Positions 11,285 to 24,500 of a DNA stretch of 64,000 nt are shown in pieces. Position 1 is the first letter of the stretch. Every line of letters starts with the position of its first letter. Origin of the DNA: Caenorhabditis remanei (Eukaryota > Nematoda > Chromadorea > Rhabditida > Rhabditidae); NCBI RefSeq assembly GCF_010183535.1, contig NC_071330.1, positions 7,297,717 through 7,361,716 on the forward strand, written 5' to 3'. The translations under genes were made by a program, and so were the position numbers. The notes beneath the pieces were generated by a model. That model ran no database searches. It was not told the DNA's origin and saw only the letters and a list, made by a program, of their open reading frames with translations.

Positions 11285-13831
11285 GTTTTTGTTTTCAAGT
11301 TGTTCATTGAAAACGTGTCAAAAACTCGATTTATCAGTGTATAGTGATTCTAAATTTCCTAGAGTTTATGAAAATCTGTCAAACATATTGACACCTAACT
11401 ACCAGAAAACAGAAATTGTTCCTAATGGGTTCTCTTTCGAATCAATAATAAGTGATTTTAGACCTTGAGGTAAGAAGAACGTGTTGTGCAATCAGGAAAC
11501 GACCTAAACTATTTGGCAAATAGAAGAAAGAAAGAGAGAGAATGCACCGAAGGCATATGTTCCTCCATGTTCTTCTCATTCTACACATCCCCTTTTTTGT
11601 TTGATTTATGCGATTGCTTAGACTATTGATATGCGTTTTGTCTCTTTTTTCCATCTTTTTTCAATACTCACATTGCTATTCATGAGAATGAGAACATACA
11701 AATCAAAAAAACGTAACGGAAAATGGATTCTACCAAAAAAAGAAAATTGCAACTTGGGAATGACCGTATAAGGGAAGGGGTCGGAACACAATAGCACCTG
11801 TTGTAAAAAGTAATCGGAGGGAAGAAGCTGTAAATGGATGGTATACGAGCATCAATCGGAGTGAACACAAAATGAATTCGAGGGTTTGGAGCGAAGAAGA
11901 ACAGTATTCACTTTACTTTACACAAGTCTATTCTTAGAAAACACCTACAGTATACTAGGGAAAACCGTCACTCTTTCTTTTCAAGACTGGAAAAGGTCTA
12001 GGTATAAAAATGAAAATTGACAAATATTTGATATATTTCTCTTCCAGATAGATGATTGTCTAGTAAATCAACTTAAAAAACAAAACTCTCAAAAGTTGCA
12101 AAAGATTCTCTCCACTTCAATGCTCATGAGTTACCTCGTGAACCACAATCTTTAGTTTTTAAGTCTTATTCGAGTATAATGAATGTTCTCACCCAATTCC
12201 ATCGAGATGTATTTATTTTTAGAAGGGACATGTGCTTAGCAAGAATATATGACTCATGTTTAGATATTACGGAAAATGTAAATAAAAGAAAAAAGAGAGA
12301 ATGGCATGAGATTTTCCCGGGAACCGAGTGAATTGTTTCAGGATGTGTGAATAAGAAGGTATTGAATGCAAATCAAAAGCGATAGACCGATCATCGCAAC
12401 ATTTGTCGGATCGAGAAGAAGAAGATAGTGGAGGAGATGAAGAGACGCAGAGTGACGGGGTAGGTCGAACAGCCGGAGAAAAGGAGAAGGATAGATACAC
12501 AGAAACTGAACATATGGATGAAGCCTAATGAGATATAATGAGAAAATGATAGACGCAGAAACAAGTAGAATTATTATACGGAATCGTATGTATTATTCAG
12601 TGTTTTTGGAGAAAAGAGAATGAAAGAGAGACAGGTTGTTCCTCGAAACGAATAGGTAACAAAGAGAGAGAGAAAGTGATTAGAGGGCGGAGATGGACGG
12701 AGCAGTCAGCTGTAGAGGGCACAGTGTAACGGACCACTTTATTGGCAGTTCGGATATTAGAATTGTTAAACTTACGCGGGATTTCTCCTCACGGGAAGAC
12801 GAGTAGAAAGGTTATCGATACATTTAATGAGACACATAAACAATGCGAACGGAAAATGAGTTGATGGGGAGAAGATAATAATAGAGAAAGGGGGAATGAA
12901 AGGAAACGAACACGCCATTTGTTACGGTTCAGTTGGTTCCGTTTTTGTATTCAAAAGAACATATCGGAGGATTCTACAGTAATTCATGTGGAAAAAATGA
13001 TTGATGTTATTTGTGAAGATACAGAACACAAACAGAGACTTTCAAGGTTTTACAGAGACTCCCATAATTTGAAAGATATCAGTTCGAGCATAGCTTTTTG
13101 TGGAGAAACCTTGAGAACTACTAAAGCCGCTGTTCAAATACAAAAGCGGATTCAAAACTAGATAACTTGAATTGAAGTCATTCCTTCGAGAAACTAATTA
13201 GACAGACCAATGGTCGTTTCATCAGGCTCCTACTCAACACGTTTACATTTCAGAGATAATGTTTCAAAACTTCCTATACGGTTTGGAAAATGTGATAACA
13301 AGAAGTTCTGAAGAATTCCTGAAATTGGAAATGCAGCAATCAGATAATTAATGAAAGAATGAAAACTATTTTGCTACTTCGAATCAATCTCGATGTGCTC
13401 GGCATTTGGCATATCCATTGTAGTTTAAAGTTCCACCTTCTCAACTTTTACTCAATTTTCATTACAGTTTCACCGTGAATCCCCAATAAACCGAAATTTT
13501 AGAGTACGAAGACAACTGTGTTCCTCAAACTCGCATTAGTTGACCGTTGTGATCTATTCTCCTCGTTTTTTCATCTTCTGTAATATTCGTTTTTCTTCCC
13601 ACGGGTCAAGAGAGACGGTCACTAACAGTACGTAATCCTTACACTCGTGAGCCTAAGTACTTTCAATTCAAACAACACGTTTTTTGGGAGAAAGCATCTC
13701 AATTCGTTCGCCGGCTACTCCTTGTCTCACACATTTGTTTGCTTTTTAACGACTTCCTTTCGTCTTTTGGGTCTCCTCCTCAGAAGTACTTCCTCAAAAG
13801 AAATCAGTTTGTTCGATTATCAGTTACAGTT

Positions 13832-15924
13832 ATGTTGCTTCGAGTTCTGATTCTCTCGATTTTCTGCTCCAATTGCTTGATTCAAGCGGCAGAAACTCCA
13901 TGGTATTATCCGATTATTGAGATTCTACAGGCGAAATTGGTTGATTTTACATGCTCTCAAGGTATGCAAAGATCAGGATTCAGAGCAGAAAATAATAGAT
14001 TCAGAATGTACGACTACAATGGATTGTGACACTGGTTTGAGTTGTTTCCATGCTACGACCTACTCCAAAGGATGCTGTTTGATGGGTAAATTTGCAATCT
14101 TTTTTGTATTTTTTAAAATGATTTTGAGTTGGGTACAAACAAATATTTTGAGATAGGAGGCTCTTAAATTCAAAAATCTGAAAAAAATTTTCCAGAAGTA
14201 CTTTTGAGTGTTGATCTTTCGAATTTTTGTTTTTCGAAAGTTTTCAGGATTTTCCCTCAACTTTCAAAGTTCCATTTACGATGACTTTCAAAATTTTTTA
14301 TCGTTTGAAATTTGTCTGAAAAGTAAATACCACTGTTTCTAAATGATAATTCTGCGGAGTCTTGATTATAACTTATCAAAAGTTCGTTATTCAACGGCAT
14401 TATCCACCCTCACTTTGATTACACCCTTTCATTGTTCACCTTTTGATACTTTTAAACAACAAAAATCAAGCTCAGACTGAGAGGATTAAAACATTCATTT
14501 GAAAAGAGTTATGTGAATCATTCCTGAAATAGACGATTCGATAATGGGTCATTTTTAAGATGAAGCCATTGAATATCATGCTTTGAAACACAACAAAAAT
14601 CTAACAATTCAATGTGTGGTCAGAGTAAAAATAGATTTTTAGAGTGAAGTTCTCGAACTATCTTCAGATGAATAAATCGAATGTGAAAACTTCTTTGACA
14701 CTCGGAAAAAGAACACATTGAGTGTTTCTTTCTAAAGAATATCACTTTGTCTGAAATCCCATTATTTTTCTTCTCCAGAAAAACTCTATTCCAGCTCTGA
14801 AACCGAACGAAACCGGATGTATGATTGAAGATCAATGCAAACAAGCATGTGAAAGTACAATCTGTGATAGATCTCAATTTCCATCTCGATGTCTTTGTGA
14901 GAAAGGACGTCATTTTCTTTTCAATAAATGCTGTAAGTCGTTCATTATCTATCATTTTTCTTTCCGGGTTCCCCCTGTTAAAACTGAAGATCCATGTGAT
15001 GTTCAGTCAACAGACTATAGGGAAGTGCACAGCCATCAAGAGCAATATTAATCTGATGAGGAAAAGAGATTACGTCACAGATCAGAATTGTATTGGAGGT
15101 AAAGGGTGTTATCTGCAGACTTGTGGAGAGAAATCAAGGATTTACGTGTTATTATAGAGATCAGACAAGCTTGTTCATTATAGGTTTAAGGTACAAAAAG
15201 TGTATATGCGAGAGATAAATAACACTCGGAAAAATAATAACATTTTAACATTAAAGTATACAAAAACCTCAAAGATCTAGAATACATAGTCTGAATACAT
15301 TCTAGTAGGAGAATTGAAACAAATTTTGTAGAATTTTGGAGAATTTATATGTGACAATACAATTGAAATGGCACTGTTTGTTGTAACAGATTGAATGGCA
15401 ATTCAATCGAAAATTGTAGTTTTTGAACTTATGAATTGAGATATATGATTAGGAAGAATATGATTTCAAACGTTTCGAAACAGTGCGAACTCTGAGAAAT
15501 GGAACGGGACAAAACCGAATAAAGCGACATATTTTAATCAGTGAATAAAACTTGTTAAGAACGTTTTCTGAAGTTTAGAATTAATTTACAATTCACAAAG
15601 CGTGAGTTGTTTCCAACCGATTTGTGCGATTCTAGTTTTTATTGCACTTTGGTGTCTGAATACGCAAGCTTGGAAAACTGTCTAGCAATAACGCTTATGA
15701 ACACACTTTTCGACAATAAACATGAGTAAGAGTCTCACATTATTTACTAAGACTCTCAAACTCACAAATCTGCATTTTCAGGGAAGAAATGCCCAGATTT
15801 CGCCCACCCAGAACCAATAATTGATGACCGTGGATTCAGTCGATGCGAACTGAAAACTGATTTGAATACAGCAGTCCAATACATGCGCCGAAACAAAAGA
15901 CAAATGAGAAACAACTTTTGTTAA
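13832..15924 (+). CDS. Secreted cysteine-rich protein, function unknown
   Basis: Proposed exons: 13832-13939, 13977-14085, 14795-14932, 15782-15924, giving about 165 residues. The ATG opens a clear signal peptide (MLLRVLILSIFCSNCLIQA) with a likely cleavage after the Ala. Later exons are cysteine-rich: MDCDTGLSC and GCCLM in exon 2; GCMIEDQCKQACESTIC and RCLCEKG in exon 3; WKKCPDFAHPE and a basic tail ending RNNFC in exon 4. Junctions 2-3 (phase 1, acceptor at 14794) and 3-4 (phase 1) are strong. The exon 1-2 junction is weak: the frame must change between the signal peptide and the cysteine-rich exon, and the only solution I found needs a 37-bp intron with a poor GTTGAT donor. A frameshift or different first exon is possible. 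An AATAAA follows at 16059. I do not recognise the family. Confidence 0.65.
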
Positions 15925-16414
15925 ATTCAATTCATTTCCTCTATTTTCTCTCTTATCCCCCTTCAGTATTTCTTGTCACTTCTCCGGTGCTCATGAGTGT
16001 CAATTACTCATTTTGTATTATCACGAAATTTGTATTTTGTTTTCAGATTCGAAGATTCAATAAAAATATATAAACTTTATGAGAAATCAAACAAATTGGT
16101 CTTTCATATTACAATTCAAAAATATTAGAACTCTGTTTGAAAATAAACTCTGAAATTGAAAACAAAATTTGGATATAGAATATGAAATACGAGAAAAGAA
16201 AACTATGTTTGGAATATACAAGAGTAGTCTCGGTAAAAAAATACTTTTGGGAAAAACCGAAGGGTAAAAAGGGCCAAATGAGAACATTGAGGTTGGAGCA
16301 GAGGAAAAATTAGTAGATACCGGTAACAAATTATTTGATTCTTTTTCAGGTTGAGGATAAAAAATAAATTAAGAAAGATCTTGAATGGAAAAAATAGATT
16401 GATATGCAATCGGT

Positions 16415-16426
16415 GGGGGGGGGGGG
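16415..16426 (+). repeat. Homopolymer run of 12 G
   Basis: Twelve consecutive G residues lie in the short interval downstream of the nuclear receptor stop codon. They stand out in otherwise AT-rich sequence and are prone to assembly length error. Confidence 0.9.
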
Positions 16427-16513
16427 TTGGAGGGCGGCTAGCGAAGAATGATAAGGAAATTATATCGAAGGAAAAATAAAAATTAGTTGAAAATATGTAG
16501 AATGAAAACAGTT

Positions 16514-19109
16514 TTAGAAAGCAGTCGATCCCATTTGGAAATTGAAAAGTGAAGTGCTGGAAGGAACAGCCGGACTGCCACATGCTGGTGGAGCTTCAAT
16601 TGTACGAAGTGGAGCACGAGTCATATTAATCAAGAATTGAAATTCTTCTGGGAAAACGTGAGATGGGTAGATGACGTCAAATGCTTGAATTCCCATTGTG
16701 TGGAACATATCGAACTCTTCAATCTGAAAATATTATCACATTTTTGAGTACATTTTTTTCTGTTTGCTTTCAAAGTTTTCAAGTGCATTCTATTCTTCTT
16801 ACAGACATTAAGCGGCATGGGGATTAGCATTAAAACCGTGCAAAATTTGCCCTCAACACATGCTAAAAGGCTTCTTTCTCCCCTAGAAGATTCCCTAGAT
16901 TCTACGTCACATCTCATTTTATCCCACTTGTCTGAAAGAGAATGAGTTGCTGCATCATAGCATCACACAATTTTGATCTCACGTCGGAGCTTCTTTGCTA
17001 CCGGAAAATGAGGAAGGATTAAAATGAAAATGATGACGTTTCGATTGAAGTAAAGGTCTTCTTCCCTTTTACTTACCAGTCTGACAATCTTCGCCAATTT
17101 GTTCTGAGATCCACTGCAATGATCTTTGAGAGCATTGATGATGGTGCTCTGGATTTGATCGACAATACCCTTGTTTGTCAGTCCCAACACATTTTGCTCT
17201 GAAAGTGAATTTGTGAATGTCTCGGAATCTTTCCAGACTGTTACCTGTATTTCCAGACAAGAATTGAAGAGCAATCAATCCTGCGAAAGCTTGTGGTTCC
17301 CAATCAATGAGCGATGAGAAGCTTTGAGCTTTGCTGATAATAAAACGGAGAAGCTGTTGGAAGCAAGCAGGGAATGCACTCAATGAGAAGAGTTCTCCTG
17401 ATTCAAACATGATTGTATCCGTGTTTGTTGTGAAACGATTCGCACAACGGATTGCCATGATTGAGAAGAATGATCTGCTGAGAAGGATACGGAAGTCGTG
17501 ATCAGAAATCTCATTGATTTGTGGCATTGCCATCAGAAGTTTCCGTGTTGCATGAAGTTCGCAGTGGAAAATGCGAAGAGCAATATCCTCATTGAATGGG
17601 GCGCTCTGAAATACAGAAATAATCACTTCAAGCTGACAATGTTTGATTCTGAATTCACTTACAAATTGTCTGGTGACCGACATGTTGGTATGATCCTCAA
17701 CTGCTTTTCCCATCAATGCCAAAAGTGGAAGTGGTGGAGATGGTTGATCGACGGATCTTGCCAACTTTGTTTTTGAAGACAAACGTCCTCTTCGGCCAGA
17801 AAGGGAACCATGACGTACAACTGGAATAAACAAATTGTTTAACCTTTTCGAGTCAATAGTTTGCTCTTACTCTCTTTGACCATTCCGACTTCTAAGCACT
17901 TTTGGAAGCGACAGTATTGACAACGACTACGGTATCTCTTGTCAATTGGGCAGTTCTTGTTGCCAGCACATGTGTATTTTGAGTTCTTTTGAACCGTCCG
18001 CTTGAAGAATCCCTTGCATCCTTCACAAGTTCTTGCTCCATAATGCAAACAAACTGCACGATCATTACAGACGGCACACATCTTATCAGCGTCATGAGTA
18101 GTTTCAGTTGGTACTCCGAATGGAGTTGGAGTTGACAGATTGTCAGGATTCAAGAAGGATCTGAAATTTCAGGAATTCAAAATTTTAATCGACTTCCGGG
18201 ATGAAAAACAAACCTCAAGAAGCCTTGCAACTGCGGGGGTGACGTTGGAAGAGAGTTTGAATGTGGAGATGGTGTTCCTCCGGTATTATTTGAAGAACTT
18301 GTTGTACCCTGACTGTTACGTCTTGAATCGGTAACTGGGAAGTGTTGGGGATAGAATGGAGAAGTGAACGATGGCATCAATGCATTTTGGGCTCCCATGA
18401 ACTCGTTGGTAAGACTGAAAACAGAAACAATAAGCTAATCGCCTGGAAGCAACACAGCCTAATCCTATTCTATTACTACGTAGAAAACACACAAGAAGTA
18501 ATCCACACGTGGTGTTTATCTGTGACGTGACAGATTTATTGCATGCACTTTTCGACAGAACCAAACAGGGATTTTTTCTTCCGGAAATGCACGAAACTTA
18601 CGCGAATGGATTGTATTGGGGAGTTGCGCCAAGGAACAGATCGTGTTGGGGCATTTGGAATGCTTGCATTGTTGGATCCAATTCACTTTTGATATGAGTT
18701 ATTGAGGCATTCATTTCAGATGGTTGAACACGTGGATTGGATGTGGATGCAGATGAGGATGGTTTCTTCAAATAAGGATACGGTAATGGATGAGAGAAAT
18801 TTATAGAGAGAGTGTAGTGAAGAAGAGTTAAAAACTGGAACTTCAGAAACAAAAAGTAAGTGGAATATATTAAAATAAACCAGACTCTAGAAACTCTATT
18901 TAAAAAAGGAAAATGTCAATTCTCACCTGTTCAAACTCTTCGGGAACTTCAACTTTTGTGACGGGCTTCGGAACGATGTTGACTTGTTCACTCGTGTCCT
19001 GTAAGTCAAATTCAGTCTTGATGTTCAGTACAGAAACATAAAGATCTTCAGCCGTTGCAAGCCTGGCCACTGGTTTTTCGAGTTTGCTAGCAGTTCGTTT
19101 GCTCATCAT
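16514..19109 (-). CDS. nhr-6: NR4A-type nuclear hormone receptor
   Basis: This is a DNA-binding transcription factor of the NR4A (NGFI-B/Nurr1/Hr38) class, which in vertebrates binds NBRE-type sites as a monomer. Eight exons: 19109-18927, 18834-18602, 18414-18214, 18160-17871, 17820-17663, 17605-17245, 17198-17077, 16723-16514. Phases are consistent throughout and the product is 585 residues. The two-zinc-finger domain starts at residue 234 ([18 protein letters not shown]) with P-box CEGCKG at 251-256. It continues through [12 protein letters not shown] to the family signature CLEVGMVKE and the GRRGR extension at 311-315 that contacts the minor groove. The ligand-binding region covers about 350-570. 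The C-terminus ends [10 protein letters not shown] and lacks an obvious vertebrate-like LPF ending, so AF-2 function is unclear. The exon 2 acceptor could alternatively be the TTGAAG about 67 bp further in, also in phase. The gene name comes from memory of C. elegans nhr-6 as the only NR4A gene there. Confidence 0.93.
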
Positions 19110-20648
19110 TTTTGAAAAGTTTAAGGGAAGAAGGTTTGTAGATAATTGGAATGAGAGAAGAGGTGGGAAGTAGGGAGGAGTAACTGAGAGGGTAGTCCCG
19201 AAAAGTGCTCTTCTTTTGAGAAATCCGGACAGCTGCTTAGGCTGCTCGCTGGAAAATTAGGGGCGGGGCCTAGGAGTGGGGAGACAGAATAAGCATTGGC
19301 TGCGACAAAAGAGCACGCTAGGAATTATGTCAAATCACGCCCCAAGACCACCTATGTGATGACGATGTCGTTGACAAAAAAGAAGCCAAAAAAGGTACTT
19401 TGACAGAGTGACATCTCTCTCAACTACAATTGGAAATGAACCGAAAACGTGACATTTTGACATATTCTTGAAATTTCGATATCAGAATAATGTGAACATC
19501 ATTAAATCATTGGGCAAGAAAGTAGGAGTTTGGTGCTGGTTAGATGAAAGGGAAAATTGAAAGAAAATTGAGGGGTTGTTTCGAGAGAAGAGGACAAGAA
19601 GAAGCGGAAAGTGAGGGAGGAGAACCAAATGGCACGTGTATCTATCAATTAGGCGGTTGTGGGTGTTAGCAACACACAGATATTCAGCAAAAGGTTAGGT
19701 TTCCAAAAGATCTGTGGTATTTATTTTATAAAGTTTACTCGTTAGTTATAGACTTTTTTCTGAAAATTAGAGATTCAGAAGGGAAAGAAGGTACTTTGAA
19801 GTGAGGAGAAAGGAACTATCAAGGCTTTTTGTAATCTCAAAAAGTCTTTTTCATTGCTGAAACTATGAAGAAAATTCTGAAACTATGTTATTGGAGCGTC
19901 ATATTATACGAGTATACACATCGAGATATTTTTGAAGTCTAGACGATTACAAAAATGGGAAAACGAGAGGCTAGAGTGGGATGAGATAATCCAAAGAAGG
20001 CCCTCCTACATACACGAATTCGAAATGTCATGAGCAATCTAAATGCGTTTTCTCTTTGCTCCAACCCGGTGCTCTAACCCAAATACAGTAAGAAGAGAAA
20101 GAGAAAACCCAAGTAAGGAGATGAAACATCAAAAGAAATGGGGGACAACAGTACTAATAAAGAAATGACATTTGTGACTTGTTAACATAGGTCCCACCTC
20201 TCTTCAGCTACTGTTTTATGACTAATCGCAAATAGAAAAAGCACAAAAAGAAGGAGTTGTATATGGTTAGAGAAGAGAGGTGGAGTGGAGATAAAACACA
20301 TTTTGAATTCAAAAATGAAATCTTTTTTCTCTTCTCTCTCTCTTTCGTTTCTATCAGCTCTACAAATGATCTCACCTCCCAATTATAAAGTAATTTATGG
20401 GCTGAAGTGGGGAGAGATAGAACTCAAATGTTGGAAAGTGCAAAGTGGAATAGCCTGAACGAAATGGGAAATTTTTGAATGAAATGAGGAAAGGTAGAGG
20501 AGGGAAATGAGTTATTCACCTGTTCCCACTCACACTTTTTTGCCACCCGGGGAATGAAACAGGTGCCGGCCAAAAAAGGGAAATCTATACCAACTTTCTC
20601 CCACAGTTTTTTCTCATTTTTATCAGATAGAAAATCGGGAAAAAGATC
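19110..20648. other. Upstream region of the nuclear receptor
   Basis: No gene is supported here. There is no AG acceptor directly before the receptor ATG at 19109, so transcription may start nearby or a 5' untranslated exon may splice further up. The interval contains GA-rich tracts and lies between the receptor and the unidentified minus-strand gene at 20649-21526. Confidence 0.5.
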
Positions 20649-21526
20649 TCAGAAAAACTGGAGCGAATGGGAAAATAAGTTGTTCTCTTCAACCTGAAAT
20701 CATTGAACGAAGTGAATAGTGAAAAGAGTAAATATGTGATTATATGAGAAATAGATGTTTTCCAACTGTTTTCCTGTAGATATCTTCTACTGGGAAAAAA
20801 TATCGTCATAAGATATCACTGAGTTCCTAGAATTATGTGACAAAACAGGGGAACTGAATCAATGGGTTCAACAATACGGATACTGTCTCTGAAGGAATCT
20901 AGAGGAGAAATGGAATTGACGAGTTCTTGGAAAGTTGACATCATTTTTAAAAGAAGAAAAATAATAATAGAAAATATATGGATAAAGTAAACGTACCACA
21001 AGGGAATGGAATAACGTATCGAGGTCAGCATCAGTTGTTTTTGATCCTTTTCTTGAAGACGATGGACCGAATTCTCCTGCAAAAAGAAAAATAGTTTCCA
21101 ATCAAACAGAAGCAGAAAGGTACCGTAATCAAAAGATGAAGAACAGGAAGAGTTTTTGGACATTTCACGGAAAAAGTCCTTGCGGAGAGGCGCCTCGTTA
21201 CGCACAAGGCGCGTGTAGATTTCGATCTGAAATTTTCAGAAATTGAGAATTCTGGAAGATATGATCAAATTCTGAAACTCACTTCGTCCTCCACGCTGGA
21301 GCAGGAAGAGTAACTGCTATCAACAGAAGCTGGTGAACAGTTTTGAAACTGAAAAAAGGTTGACTGTTTAACTTTAAACTTTCAGAACACCTGCTAGACA
21401 GGTATGAATTCCTAGACTTATTTAGAAAAAGGAAGATTTGTTCAAAAAGTGAATAGAAATAAATAGAGAACACCTGTCCCGTACCTGATCTTGCAACTCG
21501 TCCGTTTGAATAGTAAGATGTTCCAT
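20649..21526 (-). CDS. Unidentified multi-exon gene upstream of the NR4A gene
   Basis: Four exons are strongly supported by splice sites and matching phase: 21526-21485, 21348-21283, 21226-21124 and 21076-20997. A fifth, 20693-20649, is tentative; it has a good ATTTCAG acceptor and continues in phase 0 to a stop. The ATG is preceded by an in-frame TGA and starts MEHLTIQTDELQDQ. Later segments include SVDSSYSSCSSVEDE, YTRLVRNEAPLRKDFF and KTTDADLDTLFHSLV. The protein is serine-rich, without a signal peptide or membrane segment, about 97 residues to the end of exon 4 and 111 with exon 5. I do not recognise the family. Exon 4 ends in phase 0, the same phase as NR4A exon 2, so these exons could instead be an alternative 5' end of that gene. 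No sequence choice between these models is possible by eye. Confidence 0.6.
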
Positions 21527-24500
21527 TCAGTCGGACAGACCGCGCATCCAAACAATGAGCGATCGGAGTGAGTTGGAAAGTTTTCGAAGAAGAAGAAAAA
21601 GAAGAATTAGAAGGAGAGTGAAGAAGAAGATGGGTTAGTCAATCTGAAATTAGTAATATGATGTTTAGAGCTTCAGATTGATTCGTTTTTCATCAAGAAT
21701 TGTGAGAAACGAAGATATGGAAACATGAATATATAGTGTTGTCAAACAATAAGAAAAGAGGCGGAGTTGATGTCCCCGATTTGTCGTCATCAGTCAGTAA
21801 TATTCCTCAAAAATTCCTGTGCAGGTGATTTGATACTGACAATGAAAGACAGAACTGATCGAGCAACTAAACTAAAAAAAAGCCAACACAGCATGTGTTC
21901 ATAAACATAAAGAGTGTTGGAATGAATGCACCTGTCTTGATTATCTACGTAATTTCTATCGAGGGGGAAGCGAGGAATTTTGACGACACAATGCCAAAAT
22001 TAGAAGTGGTCACTCTAAAAACAGATTCAGAAATGGAAGTTTTTGGAAACAATAGTTCATTGGTGTGCTCATAAATTCTGAGCTCACCGATGTCGACGTG
22101 GAAGAGGTCTGAAGACGTAGAGAAGAGAAGAAAGATCATATGTGACATGGTCACAGGTGGAAGGGTTCTTGCTACGTAGGTAATTGAACAATAATGGAAA
22201 GAGCATCTAAATGTTAAGGGTATTCACAGGTGGAAGATCTCCAGTTGTGATTTCAGAAATAGGAAACTGAGGGACTTTGAGTTTGTATTGTATGGGGGAC
22301 GTTTTCTTTTTCAGAATGATATCATTTTCTCTTTGTTGATCAACTCATCCTCCGCCCATTCTCTCGACACATCATCTAATTAGAAAATGATCTACACGGG
22401 TCAGATACTTACTCTTGAATTCCGAAAACTGACAGTTCCCCAGAGAATTTCTTGATTAATTTATTAAGATGATGTTCCTTTTGAGCAGAAATCAGAATAA
22501 CAAAGAAAAACAGAAGAAAATGATAAGTGAGAAGAATTGAGTAATACCATATTTGCATCATTTTCTAATTGTTAGAATTTTAATTTCATTCAAAAAAACT
22601 TTAAAAATTGAGAATAAGAAAAGAAATAATTTTTCGAAACTGTGGTTTGTATTACAAGAAAATACAGAAATGAGGAAATGTTTCGCAACTGAAAAACTCT
22701 AATTCCTTGAGTTGCATCATTTGTTTCTCTGAAACTGTACAAAAAATGGATAATTTCCGGCCAATTTCAGAGATAACGAAACAATTCGTAAATGCACCAA
22801 CCCCGGTCTCCAACCCCTTTTTCTATCTGTATTTTTCCGCCCCCACTCGTTTCATTTCCTCCTAAACATAATCAATGACGTGAATATATTTGTAAAAAAA
22901 GAAAGTGCTGATAAAGTTTGTAAAGAGAATGACAACTGATAAGTTGCCGATCAAGAAGACCGACTTTTATATAATTTCACCGGAAAAAACCATCTATTCG
23001 TAGTTTGATAGACAACCGAATAATCACAAATCATCTCTAAAATCATCAAAATCAAAGAGTCAAAGGTGAGAACTACTCATAAGTAATCGTTTGTTTCCAG
23101 CTCAAAAATAAGTCAATGAGTAATTCGGAGTGTTACTCAATGCTTACAGTTCTCGCTGACGTAAAACCATTCTTCTACTCCATATCAATCAAGCCCACAC
23201 ACTCTCTGACGAAGAGAAAATTCAAATAGAAAGTTATCAGTGAAACTGAAGTATGTCTCGCTTCTTTCTATGAAGGTTGATCTAGGTGTTGGAGACGAAC
23301 AAGAGCTGTACTGTAGCATGAACTGAGTCGGAAATGAGAAAAAGAGTGGTGATGAGTAACTGCGGTTAAGAAGTCAATTGTGCATTTTTTGAATTGATAA
23401 TGAGTGATTTGCAAACTAGGTTGAAAGCTTGAATATTCTAGAGATGATTACGTGTTACAGTGCCCACTTTTTTGTATGAAGTTCAGAAGTATTTGTGTGA
23501 AGCTACAGTAAGAAGTTGGTACATCGAAATGGAATTGCTCTAGAAGGCTTGGCCGGACTAGGCTTTTGCTTTTATGATCGTATCGTACTGATTTTAGTAC
23601 GGTCAGTCGAAATGGACTAAGAAATTTAGATGAATCTCCATTAATAGAGCTCGTCAGAGCAATACTTGCTCGGAAAAAACGAACAAATTTTTTTCTGATT
23701 CTCATTTGCTTAAACAATGAAAAAGTGCAAAAACTAGAAAACTTGGGAAGTAGACTGAAGAACTTCAACGAAGGATTATAATGATAGAGATTAGGTAAAG
23801 ATTTTAAGATTAACAAAATGAAGAACGCTGTGTTTTAAACGACAAAAACGTTTTTCATTCTGTTCGAAATGAAACATTTTCATTCGTCTTTTTATAATCT
23901 CAGATAGAGGAAGTATAGCGTCTACCGTAAATGAACAAATGCATCCGTACGAGAACTTCCTGTCAGATAAGAGAGAAGTGCGGAAGAGGTTGAAAAACCT
24001 TCAGAATGAACAATCAGTTTGCACAAAACCGCACATAAATAGGAGACTGTTCATATGTAATTTTTTCAGATAAGGGTTGTACTCCGCCTATCGCTGATAA
24101 CCTCTACTATGAATCATGAATTCGGTGACCGGGGTGTGGTAGAATGAATGACACATCAGAGGAAGAGTTGAAGGTCCACCAGATCATTTGAGTCATGTCC
24201 CTTTTGAAACTTTATAATTAAACGGTCCTCTCTTTCTTATTTAGTCGAGTGCACAAACTAGAAACAAAAAGAGAACGAAGAAAGAAAAGGAGGCTTCCCC
24301 CGTTTTCTTCTACTTGTGTGTGCCATTAAATAAGGGAAAAGAAGTGGTTTAATGATCACTCAAAAGAGTCTCAAAATGAAATGAAATGGCTTGAAACACC
24401 GTGGATTTATCTCTTTATATATGCAATCCAATCTGTCCTTTCTCACACAGGTCACAGGTCTATCCTTTTTGACGTCTTTAAGATTAATGAGCTAATCAGG

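Larger units (their letters stand above)
7496..13831. other. Intergenic region between the phosphatase and the secreted-protein gene
   Basis: No supported gene was found. The sequence contains many GA/CT-rich tracts, a GAA microsatellite (about 9124-9168), a short GC-rich patch (about 10640-10860), a three-copy tandem repeat (11237-11284) and several copies of an AGACGCAG-type motif (9971, 12442, 12551). The 5' ends of the phosphatase (minus) and the cysteine-rich gene (plus) both face this interval, so their promoters should lie within it. Confidence 0.6.

Noticed and set aside
12919..13161. An 80-codon plus-strand frame
   Set aside because: It has no ATG at its start (TTG only), no acceptor in the right place and no recognised domain, although the composition is fairly protein-like.
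21485..21551. Alternative frame reading LDARSVRLNGTSYYSNG in exon 1 of the unidentified gene
   Set aside because: It lacks an ATG, and no AG acceptor exists upstream before an in-frame stop. The frame beginning MEHLTIQ has an ATG and joins in phase.
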